13,377 nucleotides of DNA from CAYTZH01 sp964442285. GTDB taxonomy: Bacteria; Myxococcota_A; UBA9160; JAFDET01. The translations under genes and the position numbers were made by a program. Within the stretch, counting starts at the first letter, position 1. Each line of letters opens with the position of its first letter. The DNA lies in contig CAYTZH010000079.1 in assembly GCA_964442285.1 (NCBI GenBank), forward strand, positions 1 through 13,377. Direction: 5' to 3'. This document shows positions 1 through 7,234 of this stretch, piece by piece. The notes beneath the pieces are model-generated. The model saw only the letters and a program-made list of their open reading frames with translations. It was not told the origin of the DNA and ran no database searches.

Positions 1-2261
1 GTCGAGAAGATGCAGGTGTTCTGGGCCTGGTCCTCCTTCAGGATGTCGGCCTGCACGGTGCCCCGCACCCGCCGCAGCACGTCGGCGCGGATGCGCGCGT
101 AGACGTCGGGCTCCACCACCTCGTCGCCGGACACGCCGAGCAGGGCCAGGCCCAGCCCGTCGTGGCCCGCGGGCACCTCGCCCCGGTAGGCCGCCCGGGC
201 CTCGACCCGCCGCCCGATCTCGCGCAGGTGCTTCTCCACCCCCTGGTCGATGGCGGCGTTCAGGAAGAAGGCCAGCACCGTCGGCGCGGGCCCGTTGATG
301 GTCATGGACACCGAGGTCGTCGGGTCCACCAGGTCGAAGCCCGAGTACAGGCGCTTGGCGTCGTCGACCGTGCAGACCGAGACGCCCGAGTTGCCGACCT
401 TGCCGAAGACGTCCGGACGGGGATCCGGGTCGCGGCCGTAGAGGGTGACACTGTCGAACGCGGTGGAGAGCCGGGTGGCGGGGTGGCCCCGGGCCAGGAG
501 ATGGAAGCGCCGATTGGTGCGCTCGGGGGTGCCCTCCCCCGCGAACATCCGGATGGGGTCCTCCTCGGCGCGCTTGAACGGGAAGACGCCCGCGGTGAAC
601 GGAAACGCGCCCGGGACGTTCTCGGCGCGCAGGAAGCGGACCCGCTCGCCCCAGTCGGCGAGCTCCGGCACCACCACCTTCGGGAGCTTCGTCCCCGAGA
701 GGGTCTCGCTGTGGTTCGCCACCGGAATCGCCCGCTCGCGGACCCGGTACTCCTGGGACGCGGCCCGGTAGCGCGCCGCCAGGGCGTCCCAGCCCGCCAG
801 GCCCTCGCGCACATCGGCCTCGAGGGCGGCCAGCGCCTCGTCGTAGCGCGCGCCCAGCGCCGGGTCGTCCACGAGGTGGGCGGCCCGGGCCAGGGCGCCG
901 GCGTCGCGGGCGCGCTCCACCTGGTCCGCGGTCGCGGCGCGGTAGCCCCGCACGCACTCGGCGATCTCCTCCAGGTAGCGACGCCGCGCCGTCGGCAGCA
1001 GCGGGGCCGCGTCGGGCCTCACCTCCCGGGGCAGCGAGCGGGTGTCGAAGAGGCGGTCGCGCAGGGCCTCGTAGAGGCGGTCCGTGCCGGCGTCGTTCCA
1101 CTGCCGCGCGATGGTCGGGAAGACCGGCACCTCGGGATCCGGCGCGTCGAAGGCCGCCCGGTTGCGGCGCCACTGCTTGCGCACGTCGCGCAGGGCGTCC
1201 TCGGCGCCGTGGCGGTCGAACTTGTTCAGCACGATCAGATCCGCCAGGTCGAGCATGTCGATCTTCTCGAGCTGGGACGGCGCGCCGTACTCGGGGGTCA
1301 TCACGTAGAGGGAGTGGTCCACCAGGTCGACGATCTCCGAGTCGCTCTGGCCGATGCCGGCGGTCTCGACGAAGACCAGGTCGAAGCCGGCGGCCTGGAG
1401 CACCCGGACCGCATCCCCCACCGCCGTCGAGAGGGCCAGGTGTGCCTGGCGCGTGGCCAGCGAGCGCACGAAGACCCGCGCATCGAGGGCGTTCAGGCGG
1501 ATCCGGTCGCCGAGCAGCGCCCCCCCCGTGCGACGCCGGGTGGGGTCCACCAGCACCAGCGCCACGTGGCGCTCCGGGAACTCGCGGCGGAAGCGCCGCA
1601 CCAGCTCGTCGACGACGCTCGACTTGCCCGCCCCGCCGGTGCCGGTGAAGCCGACCACGGGCACCCCGCGACGCGCGGCGTCGAGCCGGGCCCGCAGGCC
1701 GGGCGCCGCGTCGCCGCCGCGCTCGAGCGCCGTGATCAGCCGGGCCACGGCCGTGGGGTCGTCCGGCGCGAGGCGCTCGAGCTCGTCACCGCGCAGCATC
1801 CGGGGCGACGCGGCGCAGACGTCCACGATCTCGCGGATCATGCCCTCCAGACCCAGGCGCCGCCCGTCCTCGGGGCCGAAGATCCGGCTCACCCCGTCCT
1901 CCTGCAGCGCGGCGGCCTCCTCCGCGGTGATGGTGCCTCCGCCGCCGCCGTAGACCCGGACGTGCCCGGCCCCGCGTTCGGCCAGCCGCTGCACCAGGTA
2001 GCGGAAGAACTCCATGTGGCCGCCCTGGTACGAGGACACGGCCACGGCGTGGGCGTCCTCCTGGACGGCGGCCTCGGCGATCTCGTCGACGGAGCGGTCG
2101 TGACCCAGGTGCACCACCTCCGCACCCTGGGCCTGCAGCAGTCGACGCATGATGTTGATGGCGGCGTCGTGGCCGTCGAAGAGGGAGGCCGCGGTCACCA
2201 CCCGCACGGGCTCCCGGCTGCGGGTGTCCTCGGCGGTGGCGGGCGCGGCGGGAACGCTCAC
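1..2261 (-). CDS. icmF: Fused isobutyryl-CoA mutase IcmF (3' end beyond window)
   Basis: IcmF is an adenosylcobalamin-dependent mutase that interconverts isobutyryl-CoA and n-butyryl-CoA. It carries its own G-protein chaperone, which gates cofactor loading and repair. About 753 residues are visible; family members are near 1,090, so the end of the mutase barrel is missing. Domains in order: B12-binding Rossmann domain (about 18-150) with D29-G-H31, His31 being the expected lower axial cobalt ligand; MeaB/ArgK-type GTPase (about 195-410) with P-loop GTGGAGKS at 207-214, ETAG at 299-302 and NKFD at 346-349; then the start of the acyl-CoA mutase domain. Where methylmalonyl-CoA mutase has Tyr89 and Arg207, this protein has Phe573 (in RMFAGEG) and Gln747 (in ILKEDQAQ), the isobutyryl-type pair. 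The GTG start overlaps the MerR stop codon by four bases (GTGA), implying translational coupling. Isovaleryl- or pivalyl-CoA activity remains possible. Confidence 0.94.
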   Translation of the reverse strand, partial: MSVPAAPATAEDTRSREPVRVVTAASLFDGHDAAINIMRRLLQAQGAEVVHLGHDRSVDEIAEAAVQEDAHAVAVSSYQGGHMEFFRYLVQRLAERGAGHVRVYGGGGGTITAEEAAALQEDGVSRIFGPEDGRRLGLEGMIREIVDVCAASPRMLRGDELERLAPDDPTAVARLITALERGGDAAPGLRARLDAARRGVPVVGFTGTGGAGKSSVVDELVRRFRREFPERHVALVLVDPTRRRTGGALLGDRIRLNALDARVFVRSLATRQAHLALSTAVGDAVRVLQAAGFDLVFVETAGIGQSDSEIVDLVDHSLYVMTPEYGAPSQLEKIDMLDLADLIVLNKFDRHGAEDALRDVRKQWRRNRAAFDAPDPEVPVFPTIARQWNDAGTDRLYEALRDRLFDTRSLPREVRPDAAPLLPTARRRYLEEIAECVRGYRAATADQVERARDAGALARAAHLVDDPALGARYDEALAALEADVREGLAGWDALAARYRAASQEYRVRERAIPVANHSETLSGTKLPKVVVPELADWGERVRFLRAENVPGAFPFTAGVFPFKRAEEDPIRMFAGEGTPERTNRRFHLLARGHPATRLSTAFDSVTLYGRDPDPRPDVFGKVGNSGVSVCTVDDAKRLYSGFDLVDPTTSVSMTINGPAPTVLAFFLNAAIDQGVEKHLREIGRRVEARAAYRGEVPAGHDGLGLALLGVSGDEVVEPDVYARIRADVLRRVRGTVQADILKEDQAQNTCIFS

Positions 2262-2671
2262 GGCTCGCCCCCGCTGCCGTTCGCGCGACGCCCGGCCCGC
2301 CGGCCGTGGAGCCGCGCCTGCACGTGCTGGCGGTAGCGCCCGATCTCGTCGCGCAGGTCGCCGAGCTCGGCGAGCTTGCGATCCACGTCGTCGAGGCGGC
2401 CGGCGAGGAGCTCGTCGAGCCGGCCGAGCATGGCCTGGGTGGAGCCCTCCAGGGCGTGCACGGCGTTGAGCTCGCGGATCTCCTCCAGGGAGAGGCCCAC
2501 CTGCTTGAGACGGCGGATGAAGCGCAGCCGCTCCAGCTCGCCGCGGCCGTAGACCCGCCGGCCCCCGGAGCGGCGGCGCACCCCCGGTAGCAGCCCGAGC
2601 TCCTCGTAGTAGCGGACCGTCCGGGGCGAGAGGCCCGCCCGATCGCAGATCTCCGAGATTTGCCAGTTCAC
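2258..2671 (-). CDS. MerR-family transcriptional regulator
   Basis: This 137-residue protein has a typical MerR N-terminal DNA-binding domain. Its helix-turn-helix starts at ISEICDRAGLSPRTVRYYEE (about residues 5-24), and a wing follows with RRSGGRRVY. A dimerisation coiled coil covers about residues 70-120. The tail is short, basic and Gly-rich. The metal-binding cysteine pattern of the MerR/CueR/ZntR group is absent (Cys9 is the only cysteine), so an organic effector such as an acyl-CoA is more likely than a metal; that is inference. The GTG start is forced: an in-frame TAG lies only four codons upstream. No convincing Shine-Dalgarno sequence precedes it. It sits 40 bases after the carboxyltransferase gene and overlaps icmF by four bases, so it probably regulates this acyl-CoA cluster, including itself. 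LiuR, which controls branched-chain amino acid breakdown in proteobacteria, is also MerR-type, but I cannot claim orthology. Confidence 0.92.
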   Translation of the reverse strand: MNWQISEICDRAGLSPRTVRYYEELGLLPGVRRRSGGRRVYGRGELERLRFIRRLKQVGLSLEEIRELNAVHALEGSTQAMLGRLDELLAGRLDDVDRKLAELGDLRDEIGRYRQHVQARLHGRRAGRRANGSGGEP

Positions 2672-2681
2672 GTCAGCTGGC
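2662..2681. promoter_or_regulatory. Candidate operator dyad over the MerR gene start
   Basis: A perfect 5-base inverted repeat, GCCAG-N10-CTGGC, spans 20 bases and covers the GTG start codon of the MerR gene (2669-2671). MerR proteins bind dyads of about this size, often between widely spaced -35 and -10 elements, so autoregulation is possible. I see no good -35 or -10 hexamer. A 5-base dyad can arise by chance in GC-rich DNA, so this is weak. Confidence 0.25.
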
Positions 2682-2711
2682 TAGCAGATTCGGCCGATCC
2701 CCGGAAGGCCT

Positions 2712-4235
2712 TTAGACCGGCGTCACGCTGCGGCGCTTCGGAGGCGCGGCGTCTCGAGGGCGGTCGGCGATCCGGTCCAGCTGCGCGGCCAGCTCCTCCC
2801 GCAGCCGGGCCGGATCGACGATGGCGTCGATCACGAGCTCCGCGGCCAGGTGCTCGATGTCCACGTCCTGGCGGTACTCCTCGCGCAGCTTCTCCACCAG
2901 CGCCTCCCGCTCGGCCTCGGGTGCGGCCTGGATCCGGTTGTAGAAGACGGCGTTCACGGCGGCCTCGGGCCCCATCACCGCGATCATCGCCGAGGGCAGC
3001 GCCAGGCAGACGTCGGGGGCGAAGCCCGGCCCGCTCATGGCGTAGAGCCCGGCGCCGTAGGCCTTGCGCAGGATCACCGAGACCCGCGGCACGCTGGCCT
3101 CGGACACGGCCATGATCATCTTCGCCCCGGCTCGGATGATCCCCTGACGCTCGACCTGCTTGCCGATCATGAAGCCCGGGACGTCGGCCAGGTAGACCAG
3201 GGGGATGCCGTAAGCGTCGCAGAGCCAGATGAAGCGCGCCGCCTTGTCGGCCGAGTCGACGAAGAGCACCCCGCCCTTCACCTTGGGCTGATTGGCCAGC
3301 ACGCCCACCACCCGGCCCTCGATGCGCGCCAGGCCGGTGAGGATCTCCCCGGCGAAGCGCTTCTTGATCTCGAAGAAGGAGCCGGCGTCGACCAGGCGCT
3401 CGACCACCTGGCGCACGTCGAAGAGCTTGTTCTCCTCGGCGGGGATCACCTCGGCCAGGTCGTCGCAGGGGACGGCGGGGGCGCGCGCCTCGACCCGGGG
3501 CGCCGCCGCCTCGCACGAGGACGGCAGGTAGGACAGGTAGGCCCGGGCCGCCGCCAGGGCCTCCTCCTCGTCGACGCAGAGGCGGTCGCCGCAGCCCGAC
3601 ACGCTGCAGTGCATGCGGGCGCCGCCCATCTCCTCGAGGCCGACCTTCTGGCCGATCACCATCTCGGCCATGCGCGGCGAGCCGAGGTACATGCTGGCGT
3701 TGCCCTCCACCATGAAGACCACGTCGCAGAAGGCCGGGATGTAGGCGCCGCCGGCGGCGGAGGGGCCGAAGAGCAGACACACCTGGGGGATCCAGCCCGA
3801 GAGCCGGCACTGGTTCTTGAAGATGCGCCCAGCCCCGCGGCGGCCCGGGAACATCTCCACCTGGTCGGTGATGCGGGCGCCGGCCGAGTCCACCAGGTAG
3901 ACCAGCGGCACCCGCAGGCGCTCGGCCAGCTCCTGCACGCGCAGGATCTTCTCCACCGTGCGCGCGCCCCAGGAGCCGGCCTTCACCGTGGAGTCGTTGG
4001 CCATCACCGCGACGGGGCGGCCGTCGACGCGCCCCGTGCCGGTGACGACCCCGTCGGCGGGGAGGTCGTCCGCCAGGCTGTTGGCGAAGGCGGCATCCTC
4101 CACGAAGGAGCCCTCGTCGAGCAGCCGCGCCAGACGGTCCCGGCAGAAGAGCTTGCCCTGCTCCCGGGCCTTCTCGTGGTAGCGCTCGTCGCCCCCGCGC
4201 CGGATGCGCGCGAGGCGGCCGGGGAGATCCTTCAC
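2712..4235 (-). CDS. Acyl-CoA carboxylase, carboxyltransferase (beta) subunit
   Basis: This 507-residue protein is a biotin-dependent carboxyltransferase that would move CO2 from carboxybiotin to an acyl-CoA in the cytoplasm. Both crotonase-fold halves are present. The N-terminal half has oxyanion-hole segments DSAGAR (116-121) and AAGGAYIPA (160-168). The C-terminal half has NQPKVKGGVLFVDSADKAAR, ADVPGFMIGKQ and YGAGLYAM. Length matches the family (about 510-535). The C-terminal half looks propionyl-CoA carboxylase-like, while GGAYIPA resembles methylcrotonyl-CoA carboxylase, so the substrate is unresolved. No biotin carboxylase or biotin carrier gene is in the window; the partner must lie elsewhere. 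The GTG start is chosen because GTGA overlaps the stop of the HMG-CoA lyase gene and the protein then starts at the family's usual point (KDLPGRLARI). The open frame runs further upstream only as an out-of-frame shadow of the lyase gene. Confidence 0.9.
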   Translation of the reverse strand: MKDLPGRLARIRRGGDERYHEKAREQGKLFCRDRLARLLDEGSFVEDAAFANSLADDLPADGVVTGTGRVDGRPVAVMANDSTVKAGSWGARTVEKILRVQELAERLRVPLVYLVDSAGARITDQVEMFPGRRGAGRIFKNQCRLSGWIPQVCLLFGPSAAGGAYIPAFCDVVFMVEGNASMYLGSPRMAEMVIGQKVGLEEMGGARMHCSVSGCGDRLCVDEEEALAAARAYLSYLPSSCEAAAPRVEARAPAVPCDDLAEVIPAEENKLFDVRQVVERLVDAGSFFEIKKRFAGEILTGLARIEGRVVGVLANQPKVKGGVLFVDSADKAARFIWLCDAYGIPLVYLADVPGFMIGKQVERQGIIRAGAKMIMAVSEASVPRVSVILRKAYGAGLYAMSGPGFAPDVCLALPSAMIAVMGPEAAVNAVFYNRIQAAPEAEREALVEKLREEYRQDVDIEHLAAELVIDAIVDPARLREELAAQLDRIADRPRDAAPPKRRSVTPV

Positions 4236-5188
4236 GAACGCGCCGCCCGCCGGGCGCGGTACACGCGCCCCGGCAGCGGCCGCCGCAGCACCGCTTCCTC
4301 GAGCCAGGCCGTGGTGGCGACCAGGGCATCCAGGTCGACGCCGGTATCGACGCCCTCGCGCTCGAACAGGTCCACGACGTCCTCCGTGGCCACGTTGCCC
4401 GACGCCCCGGGCGCGTAGGGGCACCCGCCCAGGCCGCCCAGGGAGGCGTCGAAGCGGCGGATGCCCTCGGCGTAGCCGGCCGAGACGTTGGCCAGGGCGC
4501 GGCCGTAGGTGTCGTGCAGGTGCAGGGCGATCCGGCCGAGCGGCGCCTCCTGGGCCACCGCCCGCACCAACCCCCGCACCTGGCTCGGGGTGCCCACGCC
4601 GATCGTGTCGCCCAGGGAGATCTCGGCCACGCCCAGCGCCACGAGCTTGCGCACCAGGGCCACCACGGCCCGCACCGGCACGTCGCCCTCGTAGGGACAG
4701 CCGCAGACGGTGGAGACGTAGGCGCGCAGCGGCACGCCGTCCTCCTGGGCGCGCTCGGCCACCGGCGCCAGGCGCCCCAGGTGCTCCCCGATCCCGCGGT
4801 TCACGTTCTTGCGGTTGTGGGTTTCGCTGGCGGAGACGAAGAAGGCGGCCACGCCCAGACCGGCCTCGCGGAAGCGGTCGTACCCGGCCTCGTTCGGCAC
4901 CAGGGCGCTCAGGCGACCCAGGTCCAGGCGCGCCGCCAGGCGTGCCGCCAGCTCCGCCGCGTCGGCGAGCTGGGGGATCCACTTGGGCGAGACGAAGGAG
5001 GTGAGCTCGACGCGCGACAGCCCCGCGCCGACCAGGCGCTCGACCAGCGCAGCCTTGTGCTCGACGGAGACGGTCTCGGGCTCGTTCTGCAGCCCGTCCC
5101 GCGGGCCGACCTCATAGATCTCGACCGCGGGCGCGTCGTCGCGCGCGTCGCGCGGACGTCCGCCTCCCCCGGGTGCGGCTCCCGCCAT
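4232..5188 (-). CDS. Hydroxymethylglutaryl-CoA lyase family protein
   Basis: HMG-CoA lyase cleaves 3-hydroxy-3-methylglutaryl-CoA to acetoacetate and acetyl-CoA, the last step of leucine breakdown. The 318-residue protein is a DRE-TIM metallolyase. It shows VGPRDGLQNE (Arg30, Asp31: catalytic Arg and metal-binding Asp), STVCGCPYEG, the metal-binding HLHDTYG (His223, His225), and the signature GLGGCPYAPGASGNVATED around residues 251-269, with the catalytic Cys at 256 and metal-ligand Asn at 265. The first 20 residues are a low-complexity Gly/Pro/Arg-rich extension. The ATG start is supported by GGAGG just upstream, and no other start codon lies close to the conserved region. The start is 10 bases after the dehydrogenase stop, and the stop overlaps the carboxyltransferase start. 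That pairing fits leucine catabolism, but a lyase for another 3-hydroxy-3-methylacyl-CoA cannot be excluded. Confidence 0.93.
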   Translation of the reverse strand: MAGAAPGGGGRPRDARDDAPAVEIYEVGPRDGLQNEPETVSVEHKAALVERLVGAGLSRVELTSFVSPKWIPQLADAAELAARLAARLDLGRLSALVPNEAGYDRFREAGLGVAAFFVSASETHNRKNVNRGIGEHLGRLAPVAERAQEDGVPLRAYVSTVCGCPYEGDVPVRAVVALVRKLVALGVAEISLGDTIGVGTPSQVRGLVRAVAQEAPLGRIALHLHDTYGRALANVSAGYAEGIRRFDASLGGLGGCPYAPGASGNVATEDVVDLFEREGVDTGVDLDALVATTAWLEEAVLRRPLPGRVYRARRAARS

Positions 5189-5191
5189 GGC

Positions 5192-5196
5192 CCTCC
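5192..5196 (-). promoter_or_regulatory. Ribosome binding site of the HMG-CoA lyase gene
   Basis: GGAGG on the minus strand lies three bases before the ATG at 5188, inside the 10-base gap to the preceding stop codon. The spacing is short but the match to the 16S rRNA tail is full, and it supports the chosen start. Confidence 0.55.
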
Positions 5197-5198
5197 GC

Positions 5199-6047
5199 CT
5201 ACTTGGCGTAGTCGTAGAAGCCCTTGCCCGCCTTGCGGCCGAGCCAGCCCGCCTCGAGCCGCTTGGTGATCTCGAGGCACGGCGCGTAGCGCGGGTTGCC
5301 GTACTCCCGATAGAGGCTCATGAGGATCGCGTGCACCACGTCGAGCCCCACCAGGTCGGCCAGCGCCAGCGGGCCCATCGGGTGGTTGCAGCCGAACTTC
5401 ATGCACTCGTCGATGCCCTCGGCCGTGGCCACCCCCTCTTCGAGGGCGAAGGCCGCCTCGTTGATCATCGGGAAGAGCACCCGGTTGACGACGAAGCCCG
5501 GCCGGTCGCGCACATCGATCGGCACCTTGCCGAGCTTCTCGGCCAGGTGGTGCACCGTGCCCACGGTGGCATCCGAAGTGCGCATGCCGCGCACGACCTC
5601 AACCAGCTTCATCATGGGCACCGGGTTGAAGAAGTGCATGCCGATGAAGTGGGCGGGCCGCTTCGTCAGGCTGGCCAGCTTCGTGACCGACAGGCTCGAC
5701 GTGTTGGTGGCCAGGATCGTGTCGTCGTCGAGCAGGGCGTCGACCTTCTCGAGCAGCTCGCGCTTGATCTCGAGCTCCTCCGCCACGGACTCGATGACGA
5801 GGTCGCAGCCCTTCAGGTCCTCGACGGCCAGGGTGCCCTGGATGCGCCCGCTGGCCTCGTCGGCGGCCGCCTGGGTGATCTTCTCCTTGGCGACGAGCTT
5901 GGCGAGGCTCTTCTGCACGCCGGCGAGGGACTGGTCGACCGAGGCCTGGGAGCGGCCCCGGAGGACCACCGAGTACCCGCTCTGCGCCGCGTTCTGGGCG
6001 ATGCCGCCCGCCATGACGCCCGTACCGAGGATGCCGATGCGCTCCAT
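5199..6047 (-). CDS. hbd: 3-hydroxybutyryl-CoA dehydrogenase
   Basis: This enzyme reversibly oxidises (S)-3-hydroxybutyryl-CoA to acetoacetyl-CoA with NAD(P). The 282-residue length equals that of the well-studied clostridial Hbd. The N-terminal Rossmann fold starts at once with GTGVMAGGIA (8-17). The catalytic dyad is His138 (in GMHFFNPVP) and Glu150 (in KLVEVV), with Ser117 in NTSSLS and Asn188 in PGFVVNR. The C-terminal all-alpha dimerisation domain ends in GRKAGKGFYDYAK, as in the short-chain family; there is no fused enoyl-CoA hydratase domain. The ATG start, two bases after the thiolase stop, is chosen over a much longer upstream frame because the NAD-binding motif begins five residues after it. 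A GGAG lies about 11 bases upstream. Its neighbour thiolase supplies acetoacetyl-CoA, so the pair forms the first two steps of acetyl-CoA to butyryl-CoA, or runs in reverse in beta-oxidation. Confidence 0.95.
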   Translation of the reverse strand: MERIGILGTGVMAGGIAQNAAQSGYSVVLRGRSQASVDQSLAGVQKSLAKLVAKEKITQAAADEASGRIQGTLAVEDLKGCDLVIESVAEELEIKRELLEKVDALLDDDTILATNTSSLSVTKLASLTKRPAHFIGMHFFNPVPMMKLVEVVRGMRTSDATVGTVHHLAEKLGKVPIDVRDRPGFVVNRVLFPMINEAAFALEEGVATAEGIDECMKFGCNHPMGPLALADLVGLDVVHAILMSLYREYGNPRYAPCLEITKRLEAGWLGRKAGKGFYDYAK

Positions 6048-6049
6048 GG

Positions 6050-7234
6050 CTAGACGAGCTCCACGCCGAGGGCCACCGCCTCGCCACCGCCGATGCACAG
6101 GGTGGCGATGCCGCGGCGCTTGCCGCGCTCGCGGAGCGCGTGGACCAGGGTCACGAGCACCCGGGCCCCCGAGCAGCCGATGGGATGGCCCAGGGAGACC
6201 GCGCCGCCGTGGACGTTGACCGTGGCGGGATCGATCCCGTGCTCCTTCACCGCCGCCATGGTGACGCCCGAGAAGGCCTCGTTGATCTCGTAGAGGTCCC
6301 AATCGCCGGACTTGCTGTCGGTCCGCTGGTAGAGCTTGGCCAGGGCGTCCACCGGCGCGATCGTGAACCACTTGGGCTCGACCGCCGCCGAGGCGTCGCC
6401 GACGATGCGGGCCAGCACGCCGTAGCCGTTCCGCTCCGCGACCTCCCGCGAGGCCACCAGCAGCGCGGCCGCGCCGTCGTTCAGGGTGGAGGCGTTGGCC
6501 GCCGTCACGGTGCCCTCCTTCGAGAAGGCCGGCCGCAGCTTGCCCATCTTGTCGAGCTGGACCCGCGCGGGCTCCTCGTCGGTGTCGACCAGCAGGGGCT
6601 CGCCCTTCCGCTGGGGCACGGAGACCGGGACGATCTCCTCCTTGAACTTGCCCTCCTTCTGGGCGGCCTGGGCGCGCTTGTAGCTCTCGGTCGCGAAGGC
6701 GTCCTGGTCCTCGCGGGTGAAGCCGTACTTCGAGGCCACCATGTCGCCGCAGTTGCCCATGTGCATGTCGTCGTACGGGTCCCAGAGTCCGTCGTGGATC
6801 ATCGAGTCGATCATCTTGCCGTTGCCCATGCGGTAGCCGCCGCGGGCGTTCGGCAGGACATACGGAGCGTTGGTCATGGACTCCATGCCGCCGGCCACGA
6901 CCACGTCGGCGTCACCCACCAGGATGTCGCGACGGGCGTACATCACCGCCTGCAGCCCGGAGCCGCAGACCTTGTTGACGGTGACGGCGCCGATGGACAC
7001 CGGCAGCCCGCCCTTGATCACGCACTGGCGCGCGGGCGCCTGGCCCATGCCGGCGGAGAGCACGTTGCCCATGATCACCCGCTCGACCTGCTCCGGCTGG
7101 GCGCCGGCGCGGCGAACCGCTTCGGTGACGGCGACGGCGCCGAGGTCCGAGGCCGACAGGGACGAGAAGGCGCCCTGGAAGCTGCCGATCGGGGTGCGAA
7201 CGGCACTGCAGAGGACGACGTCTTGGCTGCTCAT
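6050..7234 (-). CDS. Acetyl-CoA acetyltransferase (thiolase II type)
   Basis: This thiolase condenses two acetyl-CoA to acetoacetyl-CoA or runs in the cleavage direction. The protein is 394 residues (family about 392). Catalytic residues are visible: nucleophilic Cys90 in NKVCGSGLQAV, NEAF at 318-321, His350 in GGAVSLGHPIGCSGAR and the second Cys380 in LCIGGGEA. The region with MGNCGDMVASKYG matches the biosynthetic/acetoacetyl-CoA thiolases rather than the long-chain FadA group. The ATG start is fixed by AAGGAG five bases upstream; an in-frame GTG at 7312 would add 26 low-complexity residues and is rejected. It is the first gene of the left block, after a 79-base gap from era, and its stop lies two bases before the dehydrogenase start. 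Acetoacetyl-CoA production for polyhydroxybutyrate, butyryl-CoA synthesis, or breakdown of acetoacetyl-CoA from leucine are all plausible. Confidence 0.94.
   Translation of the reverse strand: MSSQDVVLCSAVRTPIGSFQGAFSSLSASDLGAVAVTEAVRRAGAQPEQVERVIMGNVLSAGMGQAPARQCVIKGGLPVSIGAVTVNKVCGSGLQAVMYARRDILVGDADVVVAGGMESMTNAPYVLPNARGGYRMGNGKMIDSMIHDGLWDPYDDMHMGNCGDMVASKYGFTREDQDAFATESYKRAQAAQKEGKFKEEIVPVSVPQRKGEPLLVDTDEEPARVQLDKMGKLRPAFSKEGTVTAANASTLNDGAAALLVASREVAERNGYGVLARIVGDASAAVEPKWFTIAPVDALAKLYQRTDSKSGDWDLYEINEAFSGVTMAAVKEHGIDPATVNVHGGAVSLGHPIGCSGARVLVTLVHALRERGKRRGIATLCIGGGEAVALGVELV

Noticed and set aside
162..2336. 724-residue open frame on the plus strand, antisense to icmF
   Set aside because: Low-complexity Arg/His/Gly/Ala-rich translation with no recognisable domain. 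It mirrors a clearly conserved gene and arises because G/C-rich third positions remove stop codons from the opposite strand.
2850..4418. 522-residue open frame on the plus strand
   Set aside because: Antisense shadow of the carboxyltransferase and lyase genes; His/Asp/Leu/Val-rich composition typical of such shadows.
4236..4982. Upstream extension of the carboxyltransferase frame that would give a 756-residue protein
   Set aside because: The added part is a Gly/Arg/Pro-rich out-of-frame reading of the HMG-CoA lyase gene; family proteins start at the GTG at 4235.
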